NCBI GenBank assembly: GCA_900553705.1
Contig: USEK01000013.1
Coordinates: 1 to 18,867 of the forward strand
Reading direction: 5' to 3'
Origin: an uncultured Collinsella sp.
GTDB taxonomy: Bacteria > Actinomycetota > Coriobacteriia > Coriobacteriales > Coriobacteriaceae
Length of the DNA: 18,867 nt
In this document: positions 1 to 7,172 of the stretch, piece after piece
How positions within the stretch are numbered: the stretch's first letter is position 1
Layout: each line of letters begins with the position of its first letter
The notes under the pieces: generated by a model
Seen by the model: the letters and a program-made list of their open reading frames with translations, nothing else
Databases searched by the model: none
What the model was told of the DNA's origin: nothing
Position numbers and translations under genes: made by a program

Positions 1-54
1 GCGGGCCGTGTTCCGCTATGCGGTTGTCAATTTGCGAAAGAAATTATGCGTCAC

Positions 55-192
55 CTCTAAATCTGTAACACCAAAGGTGAATTTCAGCTGCTAGATGTTA
101 CAGACTGAGATAAACCCAAGGGAAGGGGCCGGTATGTCTCAATCTGTAACAGCTGGGACCGTTTTTACCGAGTAGCTGTTACAGATCGAGAT
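55..192. repeat. Four-copy alternating 16-bp motif forming two dyads 81 bp apart
   Basis: The core CTGTAACA occurs at 55-70 (+), 96-111 (-), 136-151 (+) and 177-192 (-) within a 16-bp motif close to GTCTCAATCTGTAACA. Copies 1 and 3, and copies 2 and 4, are each exactly 81 bp apart, so the dyad appears tandemly duplicated. The second dyad has 19-bp arms (136-154 and 174-192; 17 Watson-Crick pairs, one wobble, one mismatch) around a 19-nt spacer. The spacers of the two dyads are only weakly alike. No T-run follows, so it is unlikely to be a terminator. It could be an operator array for a gene beyond the left edge or a pair of palindromic extragenic repeats. Confidence 0.75.
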
Positions 193-231
193 TGTTTGGT
201 CGAGTCGGGTCACAGGGTAACGTGCGGGCAC

Positions 232-262
232 AAAAAACGGAGCCGTGTTGCCACGACTCCGT
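232..262 (-). terminator. Rho-independent terminator of glgP
   Basis: Read on the minus strand, an 11-bp stem (252-262 with 237-247, one G-U pair) closes a GCAA tetraloop and is followed by six T residues. It lies about 30 bases after the glgP stop codon. Confidence 0.9.
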
Positions 263-291
263 TTCTCAAGAGGATGGGTAAGGGAAGCGAA

Positions 292-2559
292 TTAGTTCAG
301 GTGCCAGATCTCGTCGTTGTACTGGGAGATGGTGCGGTCGGACGAGAAGGTGCCGGCGTTGGCGATATTGATCAGCGTCTTGCGCATCCAGGCGTCCTGG
401 TCCTCGTAGTCGGCCAGCACGCGCTCCTTGGTCTGGATGTACTCCTCAATGTCGAGCAGGGCCATAAACCAGTCCTTGCCCTTAATGTCATCGTGCAGGC
501 GCTGCAGGCGCTCGGCGTTGCCGGTCGCCATAAAGGCCGGGTTGGTGATGAAGTCCACCAGCAGTTTAATACCGGGCTTGCGGTAGAGCACACCGGCGTC
601 ATAGGTGCCGTCGGCATAGAGCTGCTCGACCTGTTTGGACGAGGCACCAAAGGTGTAGATGTTCTCGTCGCCCACGAGCTCGGCAATCTCCACGTTGGCG
701 CCGTCAAGCGTGCACAGGGTTAGGGCGCCGTTGAGCATGAACTTCATGTTGGAGGTGCCGCTCGCCTCCTTGGAGGCCAGGCTGATCTGCTCGGAGATGT
801 CAGCGGCGGGGATCACGCGCTCGGCGGCGGTGACGTTGTAGTTCTCGATCATGACAACCTGCAGGTAGGGAGCTACGTCGGGGTCGTTGGCTATCCACTG
901 GGACAGCGTCAGGATTAGGTGGATGATGTCCTGAGCGATGGTATAGGCAGGCGCTGCCTTGCCGCCAAAGATGATGGTGACGGGGTGCTTAGGTCTGTTG
1001 CCGTTCTTGATATCGAGGTACTTCCAGATGATGTAGAGCGCGAGCATCTGCTGGCGCTTGTACTCGTGGATACGCTTGACCTGAACATCGATGATCGCGT
1101 TGGAGGGGATCGTCACGCCCTGTTCGAGCGCCATAAACTCGCGCATGATGGTTTTGGCTTCGGCCTTGGTGGCGGCCAAGCGCTCAAGAATGCTCTTATC
1201 GTCGGCGAAGTCGGCGAGCTTGCTCAGGTCGCCGGTGCTGCGCCAATCGGTACCGATCACATCGTCGAGCAGGCTGGCAAGCGCGGGGTTGGCTCCCTGG
1301 ATCCAGCGGCGGAAGGTGATGCCGTTGGTCTTATTGGAGAACTTCTCGGGGTAGATCTCGTAGAACGGATGAAGCTCGGTGTCCTCCAGGATCTTGGTGT
1401 GGAGGGCGGCTACGCCGTTGATGGAGAAGCCAAAGTGGATGTCCATGTGGGCCATGTGGACGGTATCGTGTTCGTCGATGATGGCGACGCGCGGGTCATC
1501 GTGCTCGGCCTTCGCGATCTCATCGAGCTTGACGATAATGTCGGCGATGGCAGGGGAGACCTTCTGCAGGCTGGCGAGCGGCCACTTCTCGAGCGCCTCG
1601 GCAAGAATCGTGTGGTTAGTGTAGGCGACCATGGAGCGTACGATGGTCACGGCCTCGTCAAACTCGATGCCATGTTCGGTGGTGAGCAAGCGAATGAGCT
1701 CGGGGATGACCATGGTGGGGTGCGTGTCGTTAATTTGGACCACGGCGTAGTCGGCCAGATCGTGCAGGTTGCTGCCGCGCTCGACGGCCTCGTCGATCAG
1801 GAGCTGGGCGGCGTTGCTCACCATGAAGTACTCCTGATAGATGCGAAGTAGGCGGCCCTGCTCGTCGGAATCGTCGGGGTAGAGGAACAAGGTGAGGTTC
1901 TTGGCGATCTCGGTCTTGTCGAAGTCGATGGAGCTGCCGGGGACCAGGCCGTCGTCGACGCTCGCCAGGTCGAACAGGCGCAGGCGGTTCTTGGTGGGCT
2001 GGCCGTAACCGGGCACATCGATGTTGACGAGCTTGGAGGTAACGGCAAAATCGCCGAACTCGACGGTGTAGGAGCGGTCATCGTCGACTAGGATGTCCTG
2101 CTCACCGAGCCACTCGTCGGGGACGGCCTTCTGCTGGTTGTCGACAAAGCGCTGACGGAACAGACCGTAGTGATAGTTGAGGCCCACGCCATCGCCGGTC
2201 AAGCCCAGCGTGGCGATGGAATCCAGGAAGCATGCGGCCAAGCGGCCCAGGCCGCCGTTGCCGAGTGACGGCTCGACCTCGAATTCCTCGATCTTGTTGA
2301 GGTCGTGGCCTGCGGCGGTGAGCTGGTCCTTAACCTCGTCGTAGATGCCGAGGTCGATCATGTTGTTGATGAGCAGCTTGCCGATCAAAAATTCGGCGGA
2401 AATGTAATAGAGCTTTTTCTTGCCGTTGTTGAGCGGGCGGGCGGCGGAGCGCTCCTGCACGAGTTTGACCAGCAGCTTGTAAATGCGACGGTCGTCGAGC
2501 TGCTCGAGCGAGGTGCCAAAAGACTGCTCGGCGAGTTCCATGAGGTTAATTTGGGGCAT
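292..2559 (-). CDS. glgP: Glycogen/maltodextrin phosphorylase (GT35)
   Basis: This protein phosphorolyses alpha-1,4-glucan chains in the cytoplasm to release glucose-1-phosphate, using pyridoxal phosphate. The family signature is clear: the PLP-lysine motif SGTSNMKFMLNGA puts the Schiff-base lysine near residue 606, with GNGGLGRLAACFLDS, VQINDTHPTMVIPEL and TNHTILAEALEKW upstream. At 755 residues it has the compact length seen in many Gram-positive bacteria rather than the 800 or more of enterobacterial or animal enzymes. The frame extends nine codons further upstream, but AGGAG at 2565-2569, five bases before the ATG at 2559, decides for MPQINL. It lies 128 bp downstream of malQ on the same strand, which supports a role in maltodextrin or glycogen use. 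A strong terminator follows. The family is certain, but whether glycogen or imported maltodextrin is the preferred substrate cannot be told, so malP is an equally valid name. Confidence 0.96.
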   Translation of the reverse strand: MPQINLMELAEQSFGTSLEQLDDRRIYKLLVKLVQERSAARPLNNGKKKLYYISAEFLIGKLLINNMIDLGIYDEVKDQLTAAGHDLNKIEEFEVEPSLGNGGLGRLAACFLDSIATLGLTGDGVGLNYHYGLFRQRFVDNQQKAVPDEWLGEQDILVDDDRSYTVEFGDFAVTSKLVNIDVPGYGQPTKNRLRLFDLASVDDGLVPGSSIDFDKTEIAKNLTLFLYPDDSDEQGRLLRIYQEYFMVSNAAQLLIDEAVERGSNLHDLADYAVVQINDTHPTMVIPELIRLLTTEHGIEFDEAVTIVRSMVAYTNHTILAEALEKWPLASLQKVSPAIADIIVKLDEIAKAEHDDPRVAIIDEHDTVHMAHMDIHFGFSINGVAALHTKILEDTELHPFYEIYPEKFSNKTNGITFRRWIQGANPALASLLDDVIGTDWRSTGDLSKLADFADDKSILERLAATKAEAKTIMREFMALEQGVTIPSNAIIDVQVKRIHEYKRQQMLALYIIWKYLDIKNGNRPKHPVTIIFGGKAAPAYTIAQDIIHLILTLSQWIANDPDVAPYLQVVMIENYNVTAAERVIPAADISEQISLASKEASGTSNMKFMLNGALTLCTLDGANVEIAELVGDENIYTFGASSKQVEQLYADGTYDAGVLYRKPGIKLLVDFITNPAFMATGNAERLQRLHDDIKGKDWFMALLDIEEYIQTKERVLADYEDQDAWMRKTLINIANAGTFSSDRTISQYNDEIWHLN

Positions 2560-2605
2560 GTTTTCTCCTGTGATGGGTTGTTTCATGTCTGCAATTCATA
2601 AGAAG

Positions 2606-2639
2606 CCCGCGCGAGGGGATTGGGGTGGCCTCGCGCGGG
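2606..2639 (-). terminator. GC-rich hairpin between malQ and glgP (possible partial terminator)
   Basis: A perfect 11-bp inverted repeat (2606-2616 with 2629-2639, CCCGCGCGAGG arms) has a 12-base loop. On the minus strand it is followed by CTTCTTAT, a poor U-tract. It may be a weak terminator or an RNA-processing/stability element tuning glgP relative to malQ. No separate strong glgP promoter is evident between the hairpin and the glgP start. Confidence 0.5.
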
Positions 2640-2687
2640 AAAAGCAAGCGCGTCCGCACGGTGGGGAGGGGTCGGGCGCGGTGGCTC

Positions 2688-4193
2688 CTATTGAGGAAGC
2701 TCGATTTCGGCTTCCGACGGGATGCGGAAGTAGGTCTCGGTCCAGTCAGTGAGTTTGTGCTCGAGCTCGCGGGTGATGGCGCCGTCGAGCATGCGCCAGG
2801 TCCAGTTGCCGCCCAGCGTGGCAGGGGTGTTGATGCGCGCCTCGTTGCCCAAGTTGAGCAGGTCTTGCATGGTGTAGATGCACGTGTCACTCACGCTGGC
2901 GGCGATGGTGCGATTGAGTGCATCTGCCATGGGTTCGCCGGCCTGCTGATGGGTGTACAGGGCTGTCTGCTCGCGTTGACGCGGGGTGGCCGTTCCCTCA
3001 AACCAACCGCGCGCCGTCTCGTTGTCGTGGGTGCCCACATAGGCGACGGTGTTGGCGATGTAGTTATGCGGCAGGTAGTACGAGTTGGTACCCTCAAAGG
3101 CAAACTGCAGGATCTTCATGCCGGGGAAGCCCGAGTTGTCGCGCATGTCGATGACGCCGGGGGTGAGGAAGCCCAGGTCCTCGGCGATGATGGGCAGCGT
3201 GCCGAGCTTTTCCTCGAGCGTCTTGAAGAACTTGAGGCCGGGACCCTGCGTCCACGAACCGTAGGACGAATCGGGCGAGGAGAACGGCACCTCCCAATAG
3301 GCCTCGAAGCCGCGGAAGTGATCCAGGCGGATGACGTCGTACATGTCGAGGGCGGCGCGAATGCGGCCCTCCCACCAGGAGAAGCCGTCGGACTCCATGG
3401 CGTCCCAGTCGTAGATGGGGTTGCCCCAGTACTGGCCGGTGGCCGAGAACTGGTCGGGCGGCGTGCCGGCGACGCTCACGGGATTGCCGGCGGCGTCGAT
3501 CTTAAAGAGCTCAGGCGTCGCCCACATCTCGACGGAGTCACGCGAGACATAGATGGGCAGGTCGCCGATGATGAGAATGTCGCGCTCGTTGGCATAGGCC
3601 TTGAGGCGGCTCCATTGGCGGTCGAAGAAATACTGCGTCATCTGGTGGTAGAGCATGCGCGCGGGATGGGCGGCGCAGACCTTGGCAGATGCTTCGCCGC
3701 GGGTGCGCAGTTCTGCGGGCCACTCCCAAAACGCCTTGAGTCCGCACTCCTCTTTGACGGTCATGAACTCGCAGTAGGGGATGAGCCAGTCCTCGTTGGC
3801 CTGGATAAAGTCATCGAAATCGGCCGGCTTGTCGGCAGCAAAGCGCTCGGCGGCGCGGTCGAGAATCTGACGGCGGCCGCCAAAGATAGCACCGTAGTCG
3901 ACGTTACTGGGGTCGGATCCCAGGTACACGCCATCGATATCGCGCTGCTCCAGATACCCTGTCTCGATAAGCTCGGCAAAGTCGATAAAGTTGGGGTTGC
4001 CTGCGCGGGCCGAGAACGACTGATAGGGCGAATCGCCATAGCTGGTCGTCGTAAGGGGCAGAATCTGCCAGTAATGTTGTTTGCACGAGGCGAGAAAATC
4101 GACGAAGTCGTAGGCATTCCAGCCAAAGCCGCCGATTCCGTATGGTCCGGGCAGAGATGAGACGGGCATGAGGACGCCGCTTGCACGCTCCAT
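2688..4193 (-). CDS. malQ: 4-alpha-glucanotransferase (amylomaltase, GH77)
   Basis: Amylomaltase transfers glucan segments between maltodextrins, making chains long enough for phosphorylase and releasing glucose. The whole GH77 fold is present: N-terminal SGVLMPVSSLPGPYGIG, the nucleophile in VIRLDHFRGFEAYW (Asp291), the acid/base in IIAEDLGFLTP (Glu338) and the third acid in YVGTHDNET (Asp390). The 501-residue length is typical for a bacterial MalQ without an extra N-terminal domain. The frame can be opened five codons earlier with TTG, but the ATG at 4193 has GGTGAG seven bases upstream and gives the usual family N-terminus. glgP follows on the same strand, and a dyad operator covers the probable promoter, suggesting sugar-responsive repression. 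The enzyme family is certain. Confidence 0.96.
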   Translation of the reverse strand: MERASGVLMPVSSLPGPYGIGGFGWNAYDFVDFLASCKQHYWQILPLTTTSYGDSPYQSFSARAGNPNFIDFAELIETGYLEQRDIDGVYLGSDPSNVDYGAIFGGRRQILDRAAERFAADKPADFDDFIQANEDWLIPYCEFMTVKEECGLKAFWEWPAELRTRGEASAKVCAAHPARMLYHQMTQYFFDRQWSRLKAYANERDILIIGDLPIYVSRDSVEMWATPELFKIDAAGNPVSVAGTPPDQFSATGQYWGNPIYDWDAMESDGFSWWEGRIRAALDMYDVIRLDHFRGFEAYWEVPFSSPDSSYGSWTQGPGLKFFKTLEEKLGTLPIIAEDLGFLTPGVIDMRDNSGFPGMKILQFAFEGTNSYYLPHNYIANTVAYVGTHDNETARGWFEGTATPRQREQTALYTHQQAGEPMADALNRTIAASVSDTCIYTMQDLLNLGNEARINTPATLGGNWTWRMLDGAITRELEHKLTDWTETYFRIPSEAEIELPQ

Positions 4194-4278
4194 GAATGCG
4201 CTCACCAACCTTCTTGTTGTGGGGTCGGCCTGCCGATGGGTGTGCAGTCCGCCTCCGATGTTCTGATTCGATACGCCT

Positions 4279-4308
4279 ATTGTAAAACATGTTGTTTAAA
4301 CATGTACA
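4279..4308 (-). promoter_or_regulatory. malQ promoter with overlapping dyad/direct-repeat operator
   Basis: On the minus strand TGTACA (4308-4303) and TACAAT (4284-4279) are 18 bp apart and could be -35 and -10 boxes. The spacer holds two ACATGT palindromes (4287-4292 and 4300-4305) flanked by A/T runs, forming both a dyad centred on TTTAA and a 13-bp-spaced direct repeat. The position suits a repressor that blocks polymerase. The regulator is unknown; a LacI-type maltose regulator is plausible but unproven. Confidence 0.5.
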
Positions 4309-4357
4309 GGCAAGATAAAAAAGTTGGTCGATTTTCGGCGAATGGTTACATGCCATG

Positions 4358-4393
4358 AAAAAAAGCCCCGACCTCACAACGTGAGATCGGGGC
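4358..4393 (-). terminator. Rho-independent terminator of galE
   Basis: A 13-position stem with one mismatch (4365-4377 with 4381-4393) closes an AAC/GTT loop and, on the minus strand, runs into seven T residues (4358-4364). It lies about 20 bases after the galE stop and insulates malQ from galE transcription. Confidence 0.92.
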
Positions 4394-4415
4394 AAGAGCG
4401 GTATGTAGGTTTTTG

Positions 4416-5477
4416 CTACTCGGCGTCGGCGAAGCCGTTGGGGTTGTGGCTCTGCCAGTTCCAGCTATCGCGGCACATGTCCGCGATGTCGTACTGGGCC
4501 TTCCAGCCCATCATGCGCTCGGCCTTGGAGGCATCGCACCAGTTGGCAGCGATGTCGCCGGCGCGGCGCTCGCGGATCACATAGGGCAGCTCCTTGCCAC
4601 AAGCCTTGGAGAAGGCGGCAACGACCTCGAGTACCGAGGTGCCGGTGCCGGTGCCCAGGTTAAAGATCTCGACGCCGGTTTTGCCGTTCATCCAGTTAAG
4701 GGCGGCAACGTGACCAGAGGCCAGATCGCACACGTGGATGTAGTCGCGCACGCCGGTGCCGTCGGGGGTGGGGTAGTCGTTGCCAAAGACCTGAACGGCC
4801 TCGAGCTTGCCCACGGCGACCTGGGCGACATAAGGCACCAGGTTGTTGGGGATGCCCTTGGGGTCCTCGCCGATCAGGCCCGACGGATGAGCGCCAATGG
4901 GGTTGAAGTAACGGAGCAGCACGACGTCCCACTCGGGGTCGGCGGTGTGGACGTCCATAAGGATCTGCTCGATCATCCACTTGGTCCAACCATAGGGGTT
5001 GGTCGCGGGCTTCTTAGGATCCTCCTCGGTGACGGGCGGGTTGTCCGGGTCGCCGTAGACGGTCGAGGAGCTCGAGAAGATGATGGACTTGCAGCCATGG
5101 TTGCGCATGACGTCGATGAGCACCAGGGTGTTCTCGATGTTGTTGTGATAGTACTCGACGGGCTTGCTCACCGACTCGCCGACGGCCTTAAAGCCGGCAA
5201 AGTGGATGACACGGTCGATCTGATGGGTATCGAAGATCTTGTTCATCGCATCGCGGTCGAGCACGTTGGCCTCGTAGAAGGTGAGGTTCTTGGCGGCCTC
5301 GTCGCCCACGATGGTCTTGACGCGGTCGACGGCGACGGCGCTGGAGTTGGAGAGATCATCGACGATGACGACCTGGTAGCCACCCTCGAGCAGCTGAACG
5401 ACGGTGTGCGAGCCGATAAAGCCGGCGCCACCGGTAACGAGGACACAGGTGTCTTTGGGGTCGAGTGCTTTGGACAT
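4416..5477 (-). CDS. galE: UDP-glucose 4-epimerase
   Basis: GalE interconverts UDP-galactose and UDP-glucose (Leloir pathway and supply of galactosyl donors for envelope glycans) using tightly bound NAD. It is an extended short-chain dehydrogenase/reductase: the Rossmann motif GGAGFIG is at residues 16-22, the catalytic serine region is IIFSSSSTVYG, and the YxxxK pair is Tyr162/Lys166 in NPYGWTKWMIE. RYFNPIGAHPSG and the C-terminal RRAGDIA are typical of GalE rather than dTDP-glucose dehydratases. Length, 353 residues, is slightly above the usual 335-340 because of a short N-terminal lead and a polar tail. The ATG has AGGAGA four bases upstream. It is transcribed alone, with its own promoter-like -10 box and terminator. 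No galK or galT lies in the window. Confidence 0.96.
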   Translation of the reverse strand: MSKALDPKDTCVLVTGGAGFIGSHTVVQLLEGGYQVVIVDDLSNSSAVAVDRVKTIVGDEAAKNLTFYEANVLDRDAMNKIFDTHQIDRVIHFAGFKAVGESVSKPVEYYHNNIENTLVLIDVMRNHGCKSIIFSSSSTVYGDPDNPPVTEEDPKKPATNPYGWTKWMIEQILMDVHTADPEWDVVLLRYFNPIGAHPSGLIGEDPKGIPNNLVPYVAQVAVGKLEAVQVFGNDYPTPDGTGVRDYIHVCDLASGHVAALNWMNGKTGVEIFNLGTGTGTSVLEVVAAFSKACGKELPYVIRERRAGDIAANWCDASKAERMMGWKAQYDIADMCRDSWNWQSHNPNGFADAE

Positions 5478-5514
5478 GTAGTCTCCTATCGAATCAGGAA
5501 CACTTCTTCAGGGG

Positions 5515-5550
5515 AGTATAGCGCAGGCAGGGACGCCCAAATCGTGCGCT
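5515..5550 (-). promoter_or_regulatory. galE promoter -10 box with overlapping dyad
   Basis: On the minus strand TATACT (5520-5515) stands 38 bases upstream of the galE start codon, so transcription would begin near 5508. The -35 region is weak. A dyad of AGCGCA (5520-5525) and TGCGCT (5545-5550) sits immediately upstream of and touches the -10 box, and could be an operator. Confidence 0.45.
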
Positions 5551-5671
5551 GTAGGAAAAGCGGAGGATTGTGCCAACGTACTCATAGAAGAGCTTGCGTA
5601 CGCATAACCTGATCTTTGACATTTGCTTACGAGCCGCTGACCTTGTAGTTTCCTGCCGTTCGTGGAAATCG

Positions 5672-5748
5672 TTGGGACGCGCCATATGTACGCTAATATG
5701 TATGAGTTGAGCGACATATAAATAAACATGTAACGGAGTACATATGTC
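5672..5748 (+). promoter_or_regulatory. Promoter region of the coiled-coil/CHAP protein gene with repeated ATATGT half-sites
   Basis: TTGGGA (5672-5677) and TAATAT (5694-5699), 16 bp apart, could be the -35 and -10; TATAAA at 5717-5722 is an alternative -10 without a good -35. Between 5683 and 5748 five ATATGT/ACATAT/ACATGT-type words occur, the last overlapping the start codon. The ribosome-binding site is GGAG at 5735-5738, five bases before the ATG. Confidence 0.35.
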
Positions 5749-6949
5749 ACCAAACAGCGATTCCATCCTTTCCCAGGAGCTCTCGCGCCGCACTGCCCTC
5801 AAGGCCCTGTTCGGCGCCGCTTCTGCGGCAGTTCTTTTTGGCCTGCCCGCTCGCGCCCATGCGGCGGAGGCTTCCAAAGAAACCACCGATAAACTGAATG
5901 CCGCCCAGGCCCAGCTCGACGAGGTTCAGGCCCAGCTCGACAGCATCGCAAATGAGTATGCGGCGCTGGCCAACAAGAATGCCCAGACCCTCAACGACAT
6001 CGAGAATGTCCAGGGCAAGATTGACGACACGCAGGCCCAGATCGATGAAAAGAAGGCCGAGCTCAAGAAGAAGCGCAACGACCTTTCCGATCGCGTGGCC
6101 GCCAGCTACAAGTCCGGCGGCACGAACATCCTGTCGCTGCTGCTGGCCTCTGGCTCGTTTGAGGAACTCGTCGCCAACGCGCATTACGTTGAGAAGATCA
6201 ACAAGAGCGACCGCGACGCCATCGAGGACATTCAGACCATCCAGGAAGAGCTCGATGCGCAAAAGACCGAGCTCGAGTCGCAGAAGGCCGACTTAGAGAA
6301 GCTCAAGGACCAGCAGACTGCCCAGATGCAGGACATGCAGGCCAAGCAGCAAGAAGTCCAGACCGTGCTGAACGGTCTTTCCGACGACGTCAAGGAGCTC
6401 ATGGCTCAGCGCGATTCCGAGATCCTCGCTGCTGCCCAGGCTGAGGAGGCCGCTAGGAAGGCTGCCGCTGCCGCGGCTGCCGCGAACAAGAACAATTCCT
6501 ACTCGGGTGGTTCGAGCTCGGGTGGTGGATCGTACGCGCCCGGAACTCCGCAGCAGAATGCCGGCTCGGGCAAGCAGCAGGCTGTCGTCAACGCGTGCTA
6601 CTCCACGCCTTCGCCGGGTCAGAACTGGTGCGCGGCGTGGGTCACCAATGTCTTCCGTAACGCCGGCGTTGGCTACTTTGGAGGCAATGCGTGCGACATG
6701 TTTAACGCCTGGTGCTATAGCTCCGACCGCTCGGCGCTGCAGGTGGGCATGATCGTGGCCGATTCCTCGCACAGCGGCACGGGTGCTCCGGGCCTTATCT
6801 ACGGTCATGTGGGTATCTACGTTGGCGGCGGCATCGTTATGAGCAACGAGGGTGCCATTACGTCTAAGTCGCTTGACTCGTTTATTAGCTTCTATGGCAC
6901 TGGCTCTGGCGTGCGTTGGGGCTGGCTCGGCGGCGTGGCGCTGTCGTAA
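5744..6949 (+). CDS. Secreted PcsB-like coiled-coil protein with C-terminal CHAP/NlpC-type peptidoglycan hydrolase domain
   Basis: A likely exported cell-wall hydrolase of 401 residues. Residues 1-41 are a signal peptide with a twin-arginine-like motif SRRTALK (Arg15, Arg16), a hydrophobic stretch and an Ala-rich cleavage site (ARAHAA). Residues about 45-245 form a long Gln/Glu/Lys-rich coiled coil with the embedded helical pattern (VAASYKSGGTNILSLLLASGSFEEL) typical of PcsB-type coiled-coil domains, which regulate division-linked hydrolases. An Ala-rich stretch and a Gly/Ser linker (about 240-280) lead to the C-terminal domain with Cys296 in NWCAAWV and His355 in YGHVGIYV, the expected Cys/His pair of a CHAP or NlpC/P60-like amidase. 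No transmembrane anchor or sortase signal follows. It converges on murB. Hydrolase activity and the bond cleaved are inferred from the fold pattern only. Confidence 0.85.
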   Translation: MSPNSDSILSQELSRRTALKALFGAASAAVLFGLPARAHAAEASKETTDKLNAAQAQLDEVQAQLDSIANEYAALANKNAQTLNDIENVQGKIDDTQAQIDEKKAELKKKRNDLSDRVAASYKSGGTNILSLLLASGSFEELVANAHYVEKINKSDRDAIEDIQTIQEELDAQKTELESQKADLEKLKDQQTAQMQDMQAKQQEVQTVLNGLSDDVKELMAQRDSEILAAAQAEEAARKAAAAAAAANKNNSYSGGSSSGGGSYAPGTPQQNAGSGKQQAVVNACYSTPSPGQNWCAAWVTNVFRNAGVGYFGGNACDMFNAWCYSSDRSALQVGMIVADSSHSGTGAPGLIYGHVGIYVGGGIVMSNEGAITSKSLDSFISFYGTGSGVRWGWLGGVALS

Positions 6950-6957
6950 AGCCGACG

Positions 6958-7093
6958 GGGCCGCGTGCCCGCCCGCAATATATTTGATTGCCTGCTCGGG
7001 CAGTCCTGCGCAAGACGAAGGCCACATTAAGTGGCCTTCTTTGCGTGCGGAACTCGCGATCAATCAAATATATTGCGGGCGGGCACGCGGCCC
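6958..7093. repeat. 136-bp palindromic element with perfect 33-bp inverted repeats
   Basis: Bases 6958-6990 and 7061-7093 are exact reverse complements: 33 bp with a GC-rich outer half and an AT-rich inner end (CAATATATTTGATTG). The 70-bp centre contains a further hairpin (7017-7039) with extra complementarity CGCAA/TTGCG outside it, so the whole element could fold as one long stem. It lies between convergent genes, the usual place for palindromic extragenic repeats. I see no target-site duplication immediately outside and no coding capacity. It could be a MITE-like element, a REP-type element, or a structured terminator region. Confidence 0.8.
7017..7042 (+). terminator. Rho-independent terminator inside the palindromic element
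   Basis: A 9-bp perfect stem (GAAGGCCAC at 7017-7025, complement at 7031-7039), loop ATTAA, then three T. It is probably the terminator of the coiled-coil/CHAP gene ending at 6949, but its U-tract is short. Confidence 0.6.
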
Positions 7094-7145
7094 TCTTGGG
7101 TTCGGGGCGCGGCACACCGGACTGGTTGTCTGAATTAAAGAAAGT

Positions 7146-7172
7146 GAAGGCCCCTTTCGGGGCCTTCTTTTT
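7146..7172. terminator. Terminator between convergent genes, overlapping the murB stop
   Basis: A perfect 9-bp stem (GAAGGCCCC at 7146-7154 with 7159-7167) and loop TTTC are followed by five T on the plus strand. On the minus strand the hairpin follows the murB stop directly and runs into CACTTTCTTTAATT, so it may also work for murB. The plus-strand T-run overlaps the murB stop codon. Confidence 0.8.

Noticed and set aside
1..95. Possible C-terminal ends of a gene entering from the left (two plus-strand frames open from base 1, with stops at 58-60 and near 95)
   Set aside because: Too short to recognise, two frames compete, and the longer one runs through the repeat array; no evidence favours either.
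55..192. Repeat array considered as a CRISPR fragment
   Set aside because: Copies alternate strand, are only about 16 bp long and have unequal spacing (35 and 46 bp between cores); no cas genes.
919..1851. Long plus-strand open frame opposite glgP
   Set aside because: It is the antisense shadow of a well-conserved gene in high-G+C DNA; no ribosome-binding site and no family resemblance.
2625..4160. 511-codon plus-strand open frame opposite malQ
   Set aside because: Complementary shadow of malQ; low-complexity Val/Gly/Ala composition typical of antisense frames.
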